A program made the position numbers and the translations under genes. Under the pieces are notes generated by a model. The model had not been told where the DNA came from, did not search any database, and saw only the letters and a program-made list of their open reading frames with translations. Shown in pieces: positions 15,484-24,012 of a stretch of 64,000 nucleotides of DNA (the first letter of the stretch is position 1; each line of letters begins with the position of its first letter). The DNA is taken from NCBI GenBank assembly GCA_965198285.1, contig OZ240251.1, forward strand, positions 2,852,001 through 2,916,000, read 5' to 3'. The stretch is from UBA11872 sp965198285. Its GTDB lineage: Bacteria > Chloroflexota > UBA11872.

Positions 15484-16530
15484 ATGAACCCCATCACAAC
15501 CGTCACCGACGTCACCGACACTCGCGGGCGCGAAATGCGCGACCTGCGCATTTCGGTCACCGACCGTTGCAACTTCCGCTGCCCCTACTGCATGCCGGCC
15601 GAAGTCTTCGGGGCGCGCTACGCCTTTCTGCCCAAGCCCGAGATTCTCAGCTTCGAGGAAATCCAGCGCCTCACCCGGCTCTTCGTAGACCTGGGCGTGC
15701 GCAAACTGCGCCTCACGGGAGGGGAACCGCTCCTGCGCGCCGACGTACCCACGCTGGTCCGGCTGCTTACCCAGATCGACGGCGTGGAAGACATTGCCCT
15801 CACCACCAATGGCTACCTGCTGCCGCGCTACGCCCATGCGCTCAGGGAAGCTGGCCTCGACCGCGTCACCGTCAGTCTGGACAGCCTCGACGACGCCGTG
15901 TTCAAGCGCATGAACGGACGCCAAATCAGCGTGGCACCGGTGCTTGAAGGCATCCGCGCCGCCGAAGCGGCCGGTTTCGATCAGATCAAGATCAACTGCG
16001 TCGTCCAGCGCGGCGTCAACGATGAAGCGGTCGCCGAGCTGGCGCGCCACTTCAAGGGCACCGGCCACATCGTGCGCTATATCGAGTACATGGACGTCGG
16101 CAACCTCAATCAGTGGTCGCTCTCGGAAGTCGTACCCGCCCGCGAAATCGTGTCCCGCGTCAGCCAGGTGGCGCCCATCGAGCCTGCCGCCCCCAACTAC
16201 CGCGGCGAAGTCGCCAACCGCTACCGCTACGCGGACGGCTCCGGCGAGATCGGCGTCATCGCCTCCGTCAGCCAACCCTTCTGCGGTGATTGCACCCGCG
16301 CGCGACTCTCAACCGACGGCCACCTGCTCACCTGCCTGTTCGCCGGCGGCGGAAAGGACCTCAAGACCCCGCTGCGCGCCGGCGCCGACGACGCAGAACT
16401 GCGCGACCTCATCCGCGGCGTCTGGACCGCCCGCACCGACCGCTATTCGGAAGAACGCGCGGGACTCATCGACGAAACCGGCCACGCCCACAGCGGCCGC
16501 AAAGTCGAGATGTACCAGATCGGCGGCTAG
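15484..16530 (+). CDS. moaA: GTP 3',8-cyclase (molybdenum cofactor biosynthesis protein A)
   Basis: A 348-residue radical SAM enzyme that converts GTP to the cyclic precursor of molybdopterin with MoaC. The N-terminal radical SAM cluster is Cys29-xxx-Cys33-xx-Cys36 (CNFRCPYC); the C-terminal cluster is Cys267, Cys270 and Cys284. RLTGGEPLLR, the SAM-binding TTNGYLL and NCVVQRGVN are present, and the protein ends in the conserved Gly-Gly tail (YQIGG). The ATG at 15484 begins at the usual N-terminal position. It stands alone, 5.7 kb from the molybdenum hydroxylase genes whose cofactor it would help make. Confidence 0.95.
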   Translation: MNPITTVTDVTDTRGREMRDLRISVTDRCNFRCPYCMPAEVFGARYAFLPKPEILSFEEIQRLTRLFVDLGVRKLRLTGGEPLLRADVPTLVRLLTQIDGVEDIALTTNGYLLPRYAHALREAGLDRVTVSLDSLDDAVFKRMNGRQISVAPVLEGIRAAEAAGFDQIKINCVVQRGVNDEAVAELARHFKGTGHIVRYIEYMDVGNLNQWSLSEVVPAREIVSRVSQVAPIEPAAPNYRGEVANRYRYADGSGEIGVIASVSQPFCGDCTRARLSTDGHLLTCLFAGGGKDLKTPLRAGADDAELRDLIRGVWTARTDRYSEERAGLIDETGHAHSGRKVEMYQIGG

Positions 16531-16656
16531 CGCAGGCAGGTTGACGCTGACCGCCCGCGCCGGATGCCGGCGCCAGAGGTCTCCACGGCGCTTGCACACC
16601 CAGCCGCCCGAAGCGAGGACCAGCCCCCTCCCGGATTGCGCCGACGACCGCCAAGC

Positions 16657-16775
16657 TGAACGCCTCCGCGGGTCGCACTGAACACCTCGGCGCACAAAGT
16701 GAACACATTTGCACCTGGAGTGGACACATTCGCGGCTGGAGTGGACACATTCGCGACTAAAGTGAACACCTGTCC
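16657..16775. repeat. 21-bp imperfect tandem repeats
   Basis: Units of 21 bases beginning TGAACAC/TGGACAC start at 16679, 16700, 16721 and 16742, with a degenerate 22-base unit at 16657 and a partial one at 16763. The core of units 3 and 4 is TGGACACATTCGCG. They sit between moaA and the candidate promoter of the acetoacetyl-CoA synthetase gene. A 21-base period is two DNA helical turns, so they could be protein-binding sites, but this is inference. Confidence 0.8.
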
Positions 16776-16849
16776 ACCCAGGCCTCGGCCTCGACACCCG
16801 TGGAAGCGCCGTCCGCTCCCCTGCCCACCAACCACCAGCCACTCCCCCG

Positions 16850-16878
16850 TTGCCGTTCGTAATCATTTGGTGTACAAT
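16850..16878 (+). promoter_or_regulatory. Candidate sigma-70 type promoter for the ketone-body operon
   Basis: TTGCCG (16850-16855), a 17-base spacer and TACAAT (16873-16878). It lies upstream of the long inverted repeat and about 280 bases before the acetoacetyl-CoA synthetase start, giving a long 5' leader that would contain the hairpin. Confidence 0.5.
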
Positions 16879-17060
16879 GGATCTGCCGCCTGTCTCCCCT
16901 CCCCAGAGCCCCCATGTTCGCTCTCCGCATCCATCCCCAATCTGGCAGCGTCCCTCGTCGCGCTCGCCCCGTCACGCCCACGCCCTCAGGCGCCCAGCCC
17001 CGCTCCACACGCCGCCCCCGACCTCCAGGATTTGCCAATCCGCCAAAAAAATCCGCCAAA

Positions 17061-17115
17061 AACTGTCTCTCGCCAGCCTGCCCCCGTTAAGGGGGCAGGC
17101 TGGCGAGAGACAGTT
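17061..17115. repeat. Perfect 25-bp inverted repeat with 5-base loop
   Basis: The left arm 17061-17085 and right arm 17091-17115 are exact reverse complements, separated by GTTAA. The arms are GC-rich near the loop. On the minus strand the stem is followed by TTTTTGGCGGATTTTTTT, the form of an intrinsic terminator; on the + strand there is no T-run. It lies 45 bases before the acetoacetyl-CoA synthetase ATG, inside its probable leader. It could be an attenuator, a terminator for antisense transcripts, or a small mobile palindromic element. Confidence 0.85.
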
Positions 17116-17159
17116 CCCCCTATCATCCCCACGCATGGACCACGCGCTCGACTCCGAAA

Positions 17160-19148
17160 ATGCACCCGCTGCCCACCGCTCGCGACGCGCCGCTCTGGCA
17201 GCCCGGCCAAGCCCAGCGATCCAACAGCGCGCTGGCCCGCTTCTGGCACGCGGCCGAGGCTCAGACAGACCAGCGCTTCGCCGACTATGCCGCGCTCCAC
17301 CGCTGGTCCGTCGAACGTAGCCCGGACTTCTGGTCCTTCTACGCAGACTTCGCCGGTGTCCGCTTCACCGACCTGCCCATCGAAGTCAAGGGCCCTGACC
17401 GCATGCCCGGAACCGTGTGGTTCCGGGGCGCGACCCTCAACTACGCCGAGCATCTACTCCGACGCCGCGACGACAAGGTCGCCCTCGTTTCCCGCACCGA
17501 ATCCGGCCAAACCCGCCGCCTCACCTATGCCCAACTGGGGCGCGAGGTTGGCCGCTGTGCCAGCGCTCTCCGCTCGTTCGGCATCGGCCCCGGCGACCGC
17601 GTGACCGGCTACCTAGTCAACGGACCCGAGACCGTCATCGCCTTCCTGGCTTGCGCCAGCATTGGCGCCATTTGGAGCGCCTGCTCGCCGGACTTCGGCG
17701 TTTCGGGCGCCCGCGACCGGCTGGGCCAGATCGAGCCCCGCCTGCTGATCGCCAGCGACCAGTACACCTACAACGGCCGGCGTTTCGACTGCCGGCCAAC
17801 GATTCAGGCCCTCGGCTCTGCGATTCCATCGATCCAACAGGTCGTAGTGGTTCCGTTCACCGGATCGCCCTCGGCTGAGTTGCCGCACGACTGGCTGACG
17901 TGGGACGCCTTGTTGGACAGCGCGACCAGCGACGAACCCGAGTTCGCCGAGCTTCCCTTCGATCATCCCCTCTACATCCTGTACTCGTCGGGAACCACCG
18001 GCGCGCCCAAGTGCATGGTCCACGGCGCCGGCGGCACGCTGCTCCAGCACCGCAAGGAACACCAGTTGCACACCGACCTGCGGGCCGACGACACGATCGT
18101 CTACTTCACGACCTGCGGTTGGATGATGTGGAACTGGCTCGTATCGGCTCTCGCAACCGGGTGCACGCTCGTGTTGTATGAAGGCAGCCTGAATCACCCC
18201 GATCTTTCGACGGCCTGGCGGCTGGCCGAGGAGCTTGGCGTCACGGTATTCGGCACGAGCGCATCGTTCATTGAGGCTTGCATGCAGGCCGGCAGCCGGC
18301 CGCGCGACCTGGCCGACCTCTCAGCACTGCGCGTGCTTCTATCTACTGGCTCGCCACTCTCACCCGACGCCTTCCGTTGGGTCTATGCCAACGTGAATCC
18401 CAACCTGCGCCTGTCGTCCATTTCCGGGGGCACCGACATCGTCTCGTGCTTTGTTCTGGGCAACCCACTGCTGCCGGTCTATGCAGGCGAGATTCAATGC
18501 GCCGGCCTGGGGATGGACGTCGCGTCGTTCGACGAACATGGAAACTCTCTGGTCGGCCGTCAGGGCGAATTGGTCTGCCGACGGCCGTTCCCGTCAATGC
18601 CGGTGCGGTTTTGGAACGACCCTGACGGCCAGCGGTATCGCGCCGCGTACTTCGAGTCGTACCCGGGCGTTTGGCGTCACGGCGATTTCATCGAGATCAC
18701 GCCGCGCGGCGGAATCGTCATATTGGGGCGCAGCGACGCAACCCTGATGCCGGGCGGCGTCCGGATAGGCACAGCTGAAATCTATCGGCCGCTGGAGGGC
18801 ATTTCTCAGGTTGTTGCAGGTCTGGCTACCACGGTTCGCCGCGAAGGTCGCGATGAAATCGTGCTCTTCGTGGTCCTCCGCCCTGAGGGCAAGCTCGATG
18901 AAGCCCTTCGGGCGGAGATTCGGCGCACGATACGCACGTCAGCTTCTCCCCGCCACGTGCCGCAGCACCTGTTGGCCGTGCCGGACCTGCCGCGAACCCG
19001 CAACGGCAAGCTGGCGGAGTTGACCGTCGCAAGCATTTTGCGGGGCGACCCGGTGACTAACCGCGAATCGCTGGCGAACCCAGAATGCCTGGTCGTCTTC
19101 GAGTCCCTGCGCGAGAAACTCCTCGAAGCGCAGCCCGCGCATGCCTGA
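17160..19148 (+). CDS. Acetoacetyl-CoA synthetase
   Basis: A 662-residue AMP-forming acyl-CoA ligase; length and N-terminus match acetoacetate-CoA ligase, which activates acetoacetate with ATP and CoA. It carries the ATP-binding motif YSSGTTGAPKCMVHG (from residue 275), the GG-rich region SSISGGTDIVSCF, GRSDATLMPGGVRIG and the C-terminal catalytic Lys617 (RTRNGKLAEL). The following gene is a thiolase overlapping by 8 bases, which would cleave acetoacetyl-CoA to two acetyl-CoA, strongly supporting the assignment. Acetyl- or propionyl-CoA synthetase is less likely from the sequence details. The ATG at 17160 fits the family N-terminus. Confidence 0.9.
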   Translation: MHPLPTARDAPLWQPGQAQRSNSALARFWHAAEAQTDQRFADYAALHRWSVERSPDFWSFYADFAGVRFTDLPIEVKGPDRMPGTVWFRGATLNYAEHLLRRRDDKVALVSRTESGQTRRLTYAQLGREVGRCASALRSFGIGPGDRVTGYLVNGPETVIAFLACASIGAIWSACSPDFGVSGARDRLGQIEPRLLIASDQYTYNGRRFDCRPTIQALGSAIPSIQQVVVVPFTGSPSAELPHDWLTWDALLDSATSDEPEFAELPFDHPLYILYSSGTTGAPKCMVHGAGGTLLQHRKEHQLHTDLRADDTIVYFTTCGWMMWNWLVSALATGCTLVLYEGSLNHPDLSTAWRLAEELGVTVFGTSASFIEACMQAGSRPRDLADLSALRVLLSTGSPLSPDAFRWVYANVNPNLRLSSISGGTDIVSCFVLGNPLLPVYAGEIQCAGLGMDVASFDEHGNSLVGRQGELVCRRPFPSMPVRFWNDPDGQRYRAAYFESYPGVWRHGDFIEITPRGGIVILGRSDATLMPGGVRIGTAEIYRPLEGISQVVAGLATTVRREGRDEIVLFVVLRPEGKLDEALRAEIRRTIRTSASPRHVPQHLLAVPDLPRTRNGKLAELTVASILRGDPVTNRESLANPECLVVFESLREKLLEAQPAHA

Positions 19149-20319
19149 CCAGCCCGAGGCCGTGATCCTGGCCGCGCGGCGAACGCCAATTGGTAAGTAC
19201 CTGGGAGCGTTGGCCGGCCTGAGCGCGTCGGAGCTGGGCCGCCAACTCGCCGTTGACCTCCTGGGTGCCGCGCGCATCGACCCCGAGAAGATCGACCACG
19301 TGATCGTCGGATGCGCCCTGCAGGCGGGGCTGGGCATGAATCTGGCTCGGCAGGTGGCGGTAAAGGCCGGCATCCCCGTCGAACGACCAGCGTTCACGGT
19401 CAACCAGGTGTGCGGCAGCGGCTTACTGGCCGTGGAGTTGGCCGCTCAGCGAGTCTGGCTGAGAAAGAGCCGCGTCGTTCTGGCCGGCGGTGTGGAACGA
19501 ATGTCCGGCGCGCCGTTCCTGACACCGCGCGACTCCGAGGGCGTCCCGGATACGACAGCATTGCCGATCGATGCGTTGCAAGGCGACGGGCTGGTCGACA
19601 GCTTCGAGCACATTCACATGGGCTGCACCGCCGAGCGTGTTGCTAGCGAGCTCGGCATTTCTCGTTCCGAACAGGACGCGTACGCCCTCGAAAGCCAGCG
19701 GCGCTATCAGGCGGCCCGCGACCGACTGGCGGACGAGATCAGTCCGATATCTGCTTCGAGCGCCAACGGGCCAACCGAGATCAGCGTTGACGAGTATCCG
19801 CGCGAGACCAGCGACGCCGCGCTGGCGGGACTCAGGCCCGTCTTTCAGGAAGGCGGCACGGTCACCGCCGGAAACGCTTCGGGTATCAACGACGGCGCGG
19901 CGCTGGCAGTCATAGCGTCCCGCCGCTGGGCGGACGATCACGGTCGCCGCTACGACCACGTGCTGCGAGGGTTCCACACGGTAGGCATCGAGCCTGGGCT
20001 GATGGGCCTGGGTCCGGTGGAGGCGATCCGGGGCCTGTTGGAACGGCACGGGCTGAGGGACGAAGACATTGACCTGTACGAGATCAACGAGGCGTTCGCG
20101 GGGCAAGTCCTGGGAGTGCTACGGCTGCTCGAATTAGATCCCGCAAAGGTCAACGTCAACGGCGGCGCCATCGCGCTGGGCCACCCTATCGGCGCGAGCG
20201 GCTGCCGCATCCTGGTGACCCTGACGCACGAGATGCGGAGGCGCAACGCCCAGCGCGGTGTCGCGGCCCTGTGTATCGGCGGCGGCATGGGTATTGCCGC
20301 GCTTATCGAGGCTGACTAG
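19141..20319 (+). CDS. Acetyl-CoA acetyltransferase (thiolase)
   Basis: A 392-residue thiolase that reversibly splits acetoacetyl-CoA into two acetyl-CoA. All catalytic residues are visible: Cys91 (NQVCGSG) as nucleophile, His348 (GGAIALGHPIGASG) and Cys378 (CIGGGMG), plus NEAFAGQ. The length is typical of degradative and biosynthetic acetoacetyl-CoA thiolases. Its ATG lies inside the end of the acetoacetyl-CoA synthetase gene (8-base overlap), so the two form a ketone-body utilisation unit. Confidence 0.94.
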   Translation: MPDQPEAVILAARRTPIGKYLGALAGLSASELGRQLAVDLLGAARIDPEKIDHVIVGCALQAGLGMNLARQVAVKAGIPVERPAFTVNQVCGSGLLAVELAAQRVWLRKSRVVLAGGVERMSGAPFLTPRDSEGVPDTTALPIDALQGDGLVDSFEHIHMGCTAERVASELGISRSEQDAYALESQRRYQAARDRLADEISPISASSANGPTEISVDEYPRETSDAALAGLRPVFQEGGTVTAGNASGINDGAALAVIASRRWADDHGRRYDHVLRGFHTVGIEPGLMGLGPVEAIRGLLERHGLRDEDIDLYEINEAFAGQVLGVLRLLELDPAKVNVNGGAIALGHPIGASGCRILVTLTHEMRRRNAQRGVAALCIGGGMGIAALIEAD

Positions 20320-20484
20320 CGAGCAAGAAATCGGACATATGTTCTCCTACATTTCTTTGAGCATGTACGTCGTGATCAGATGCCGAACCTGAAGCTGTGG
20401 GCCAACAGTATAGTCCCCCTATTTTCCCGCAATAACGATAATCTTGATTTGATCTTATCTCTTGAGACTTCGGATCCGGAGATC

Positions 20485-20513
20485 TTGAGTTGATGAGGTT
20501 GCATGTGTAAACT
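20485..20513 (+). promoter_or_regulatory. Candidate promoter of the Ldh-family gene
   Basis: TTGAGT (20485-20490), exactly 17 bases, then TAAACT (20508-20513), 36 bases before the ATG at 20550. The 230-base spacer from 20320 is unusually AT-rich for this window, as expected of a regulatory region, and holds no gene. Confidence 0.55.
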
Positions 20514-20549
20514 CTCGCCAGTCACCTTCGACATTCTTGCGGATTAGCT

Positions 20550-21587
20550 ATGCCCCAATTCACAAGCAGCGTCCTGGAGCAGTACGGTCGGGACGTGTTC
20601 ACGGCCGCTGGCGCGCCGCCAGACATCGCCGACGCGGTGGCTCGCTCGCTGGTGCTGGCCGACCTTTCGGGCCATCCGTCCCACGGTGTTATGCGCATCC
20701 CCGACTACGTGAGCTACATCGACGAGGGTCTGGTGGATCCACGCGTCAGACCGTCCGTCAAGCACGCAACCGCAAACGCGGTGTTTGTCGACGGCCACTG
20801 GGGATTCGGACAAATCACGGCCGCCGAAGCCGTGGCCGAAGTGGTCAAGCTGGCCAAGGCGTCCGGCATCGCCATGGCCGGAGTGATCAACTGCAATCAC
20901 GTCGGCCGCGTGGGTGAGTGGGTCGAGCTGGCCGCCGCCAGCGATGTGATCGCCATCATGACCGTTGGCGGGCCCTCCGACATTGTGACCGCACCGTTCG
21001 GCGGTTCCGAGACCGCGCTTAGCACCAATCCTATGGCCGCAGGCGTTCCGGCAGGTTCACGGGACCCGATGATTCTCGATTTTGCGACGTCCGCGCAGGC
21101 GGTCGGAAAGATTCGCATCGCCCAGGCACGCGGGCTTCCGATGCCTGAGAACTCGATTCTCGACGCCTCCGGTAACCCGTCGACCGACCCAGACGACTTC
21201 TTTGACGGCGGCCTGCTGCTGGCATTCGGCGGCCACAAGGGCTACGCCTTGTCGATTCTGGTTGACGCCCTTGGGAGCGGGTTGACGGGCTCAGAGCTGA
21301 CGGACCGATATCACAAACTCGGCGCGGTGCTGATCGGGATCGACCCGGGCGTGTTTCGTCCACGGGACGAGTATGGATCAGCCGTGGACGGGTTGTTCGA
21401 CCGAGTCACCGGCGTACGGCCGGCGCCAGGCTTCTCCGAAGTTCTGATTCCTGGCGAGCCCGAACGTCGTGCGCGCAGCGAGCAGCTCGCCACGGGTGTA
21501 GAGGTAGCTCCGGCAACGCTACAAACCCTGTTGGACACCGCTGAGAAACTGGACGTCGACGTCAGCGCACTTCAGGACAACGGGTAG
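20550..21587 (+). CDS. Ldh-family (malate/L-lactate-type) NAD(P)-dependent dehydrogenase
   Basis: A 345-residue member of the malate/L-lactate dehydrogenase (YlbC/ComC/AllD-like) family, which oxidises 2-hydroxy acids or reduces 2-oxo acids and imines with NAD(P). Family motifs are present: DLSGHPSHGVMRIPDY with the catalytic His, NCNHVGRVGEW, STNPMAAGVPAG, LDFATS and FGGHKGYALSILVDALG. The precise substrate (malate, lactate, ureidoglycolate, sulfolactate or others) cannot be read. It stands alone behind its own promoter. Confidence 0.9.
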   Translation: MPQFTSSVLEQYGRDVFTAAGAPPDIADAVARSLVLADLSGHPSHGVMRIPDYVSYIDEGLVDPRVRPSVKHATANAVFVDGHWGFGQITAAEAVAEVVKLAKASGIAMAGVINCNHVGRVGEWVELAAASDVIAIMTVGGPSDIVTAPFGGSETALSTNPMAAGVPAGSRDPMILDFATSAQAVGKIRIAQARGLPMPENSILDASGNPSTDPDDFFDGGLLLAFGGHKGYALSILVDALGSGLTGSELTDRYHKLGAVLIGIDPGVFRPRDEYGSAVDGLFDRVTGVRPAPGFSEVLIPGEPERRARSEQLATGVEVAPATLQTLLDTAEKLDVDVSALQDNG

Positions 21588-21756
21588 CGGAGTCAGCCGG
21601 GTCCTGGTCGAGCCAACCGCGATAGCCGAATCCGCCGACGAGCGGCGCTGCACTCGATCAACTCACGTGGCGCGCCCTCGCAGACTCGCCGGACAAGCAA
21701 ACCTCGGCCAGATCGTCGCCACGATTGCCGCGGTCGTCACGCCCCCTGTAGCAGCT

Positions 21757-21785
21757 TTGACGCACTGTTGGGTCCGCCCTACGCT
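21757..21785 (+). promoter_or_regulatory. Promoter of the LLM monooxygenase gene
   Basis: TTGACG (21757-21762), a 17-base spacer and TACGCT (21780-21785), 43 bases before the ATG at 21829. It is among the best promoter matches in the window. The remainder of 21588-21756 holds nothing recognisable. Confidence 0.6.
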
Positions 21786-21828
21786 GCCGCCGAAGCGTTG
21801 AGGCAGAAGCCATGAGCGAGGCGATCGC

Positions 21829-22920
21829 ATGAAGCTCGGCGGATTCATGATGCCGTTGCATCCACCCGGCCACAATTTCACTGAGACGATCGCCGCTGAT
21901 CTGGAGCAAATCGTCGAGGCTGACCGGCTCGGCTTCTCTGAGTATTGGATTGGCGAACACTTCACGGCCGAGTGGGAGAACATTCCAGCTCCCGATCTAT
22001 TGATTGCACAAGCGCTGGGACGCACAAAGAACATCATCCTTGGCACAGGCGTTACGTGCCTTCCAAATCACCATCCGTTTGGCCTGGCGCACCGGATCGC
22101 GCAACTCGACCACATGGCTCGCGGGCGCTTCTATTGGGGCGTTGGATCAGGTGGTTTCCCAGGCGATCTGGAAGCGTTTGGATTCGATCTAACGTCTGGC
22201 GAAAACCGCAAGATGACCGGTCAGACAATCCAGGCAGTTCTTGACATCTGGAACGGCCAGGCGCCGGGAACCTACGAGTCCAAATACTGGTCGTACACCA
22301 TTCCCAAACAGGTGGACTCCGTGGGCCTCCGCCTGCATTTGCGCCCATACCAACAACCGCACCCGCCCATCGGCGTCGCCGGCGTGTCGCAATCGTCAGG
22401 CACGCTGCGGCTGGCGGGTGAACGCGGTTGGATCCCAATGTCCATCAACATCATTCCTCCAGTAACGCTCAAGACGCATTGGGACGCCGTGGAGGAAGGT
22501 GCTCAGACGACCGGCCGGCAGCCCAGCCGGGCGGACTGGCGGATTGCCCGTACCATCTACGTTGCCGAGACTACGGAGCAGGCCCGTAAGGAAGCCATCG
22601 AGGGCAGCATGGGCCGCGACTTCCGCGACTACTTCTTCCGGCTGCTGCCCTTAGCCGGGATGTTCGACCTGTTCAAGACTTCGCCCGATATCCCGGACGA
22701 GGATGTCACGCTTGAGTACTTGTGCGATGAAGTCTGGATCGTCGGCAGTCCCGACGAAGTGGAACGCCGCCTGCGCGCGCTCTACGACGAGGTCGGAGGA
22801 TTCGGCGTGCTGCTTGCCATGGCGCACGAATGGGAGCCGCTGGACGGCTGGAAGCGTTCGTTGAATCTGCTGAGCCAGGAAGTCTTACCGCGTTTGAAGG
22901 ATCTCACGCCGGCGGCTTGA
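21829..22920 (+). CDS. LLM-class flavin-dependent oxidoreductase
   Basis: A 363-residue bacterial-luciferase-like TIM-barrel monooxygenase that uses reduced flavin (FMNH2, or F420 in some relatives) to oxygenate an organic substrate. Typical segments are MKLGGFMMPLHPPG, EADRLGFSEYWIGEHF, NIILGTGVTCLPNHHPFGLAHRIA (no more than a pattern match by eye), and GRFYWGVGSGGFPGD. A flavin reductase gene lies just downstream on the opposite strand, which supports a two-component FMNH2 system. The ATG at 21829 starts the conserved first beta strand. Likely substrates are aldehydes, long-chain alkanes, sulfonates or terpenoids; none is indicated. Confidence 0.88.
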   Translation: MKLGGFMMPLHPPGHNFTETIAADLEQIVEADRLGFSEYWIGEHFTAEWENIPAPDLLIAQALGRTKNIILGTGVTCLPNHHPFGLAHRIAQLDHMARGRFYWGVGSGGFPGDLEAFGFDLTSGENRKMTGQTIQAVLDIWNGQAPGTYESKYWSYTIPKQVDSVGLRLHLRPYQQPHPPIGVAGVSQSSGTLRLAGERGWIPMSINIIPPVTLKTHWDAVEEGAQTTGRQPSRADWRIARTIYVAETTEQARKEAIEGSMGRDFRDYFFRLLPLAGMFDLFKTSPDIPDEDVTLEYLCDEVWIVGSPDEVERRLRALYDEVGGFGVLLAMAHEWEPLDGWKRSLNLLSQEVLPRLKDLTPAA

Positions 22921-23054
22921 GCAAGAACCGTAGCTCGCTCTGCGACCATTTCGCATTGGGCGCCGGAGGCAGCGGGCACGGAGTCTGAGGGTCAGCGCCG
23001 CGAGGGAACTCTTGCGTCGTCCCGTCTCGTCGAGCCTTGACAACCTCGTTGAGC

Positions 23055-23549
23055 CTAGCGCCGGCCAGAAAACTCCCGGCGCCAGTAAACCAGTGGCTGG
23101 CGGTCGGTCACGCTGCCGCCAACTACCGTCCCGATGACGATCGCGTGGTCGCCATGTTTCGTCATGAAGGATCGGCGGCAGATAAGCGTGGCCAAGCTGT
23201 CCGCAATTAGTAGCAGTCCATGCGGCCCGGCGACACATTCACACTGCTCGAACTTGTCGTCGACCTTGGACGCAAACAGCCTCGCGATGTCAGCCTGGTC
23301 GTCATTCAGGAGATTGACAGCGAAGTGCTCGCCCTCCGTCATGCCACGATAGCTTCGGGTTGACTCATCGGCACAGACGATTACCGAAGGAGGATGAATC
23401 GAGTAGGAAGCGATGGATGTGACTGTCATTCCGCATGGCCCCAACTCGGGATCCAGACTGGTTACCACCGCAACACCAGACGCCAAGGACGCCATCGTCT
23501 CTTTGAACACATCGAGCGTGTCTTGCGTGTGGGACGGTTCTCGGGTCAT
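23055..23549 (-). CDS. Flavin reductase-like domain protein
   Basis: A 164-residue FMN-binding split-barrel protein of the flavin-reductase family, which uses NAD(P)H to make reduced flavin for a monooxygenase. Core features: FKETMASLASGVAVVTSLD, GMTVTSIASYSIHPPSVIVC, HFAVNLLNDDQADIARLFAS and VVGGSVTDRQPLVYWRREF. It faces the LLM monooxygenase convergently and is a natural partner. The start at 23549 (MTREPSH) begins just before the family's first helix; an upstream extension to 23660 is rejected as poor protein-like sequence. The ribosome site is weak. Confidence 0.85.
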   Translation of the reverse strand: MTREPSHTQDTLDVFKETMASLASGVAVVTSLDPELGPCGMTVTSIASYSIHPPSVIVCADESTRSYRGMTEGEHFAVNLLNDDQADIARLFASKVDDKFEQCECVAGPHGLLLIADSLATLICRRSFMTKHGDHAIVIGTVVGGSVTDRQPLVYWRREFSGRR

Positions 23550-24012
23550 AGCAATACAGACAGCCAACCCTTGAAGGACACGCCAAGCAGGTCTTCTTGA
23601 AAGGGCATTCCGAGGCACAACCCGCGCACCTTCAAACAAGACCCGATCAAGAACTGGCAACGTCTGCGGCGTGCTGGATTGAGGCTGACGCCAGCAGACC
23701 GGTCATCACGCCAGGTTTGCGGCGAGTGCATGCCTATTCTGTGAAGTCCCGCCGCCGCATCTCGGGTTTCGAGTCACCACCGCGCATGGCGGCGTCGCCA
23801 CGGTGAAAAGCGTCGGCCATGTACGCCTCGTGCGACCCAAGCTCGCGGAACGCCTTGCCAGCGTCGGTCAGCGCACGCATGAGCACCCTCGCCACGACGT
23901 GCAACTTCACGATCGTGGATTGCCTCCCGGGAGTGCCACGTCGCACCAGCGTGCGTTTTCTGCCGACGACTCGCAACCCCCAAGGGGAGTTTCTTGGCTT
24001 GCGTCAGACCGG
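23550..24012. other. 463-base stretch without a supported gene
   Basis: Between the flavin reductase and the DUF169 gene. A minus-strand 80-codon frame (23734-23976) starting with TTG is the only candidate; it has no clear ribosome site and an Arg-rich, shadow-like composition. A CCCCAAGGGG palindrome occurs near 23980. Nothing else is seen. Confidence 0.4.

Noticed and set aside
16657..16775. CRISPR array
   Set aside because: Units are contiguous 21-base repeats without unique spacers and no cas genes are present.
16699..17604. Plus-strand 301-codon frame starting with 7-residue repeats (VDTFAAG and similar)
   Set aside because: It runs into the acetoacetyl-CoA synthetase gene in another frame and is otherwise Pro/Arg/Ser-rich; the repeats are better read as DNA repeats.
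23734..23976. Minus-strand 80-codon frame downstream of the DUF169 gene
   Set aside because: TTG start without ribosome site, Arg-rich composition, no recognisable family.
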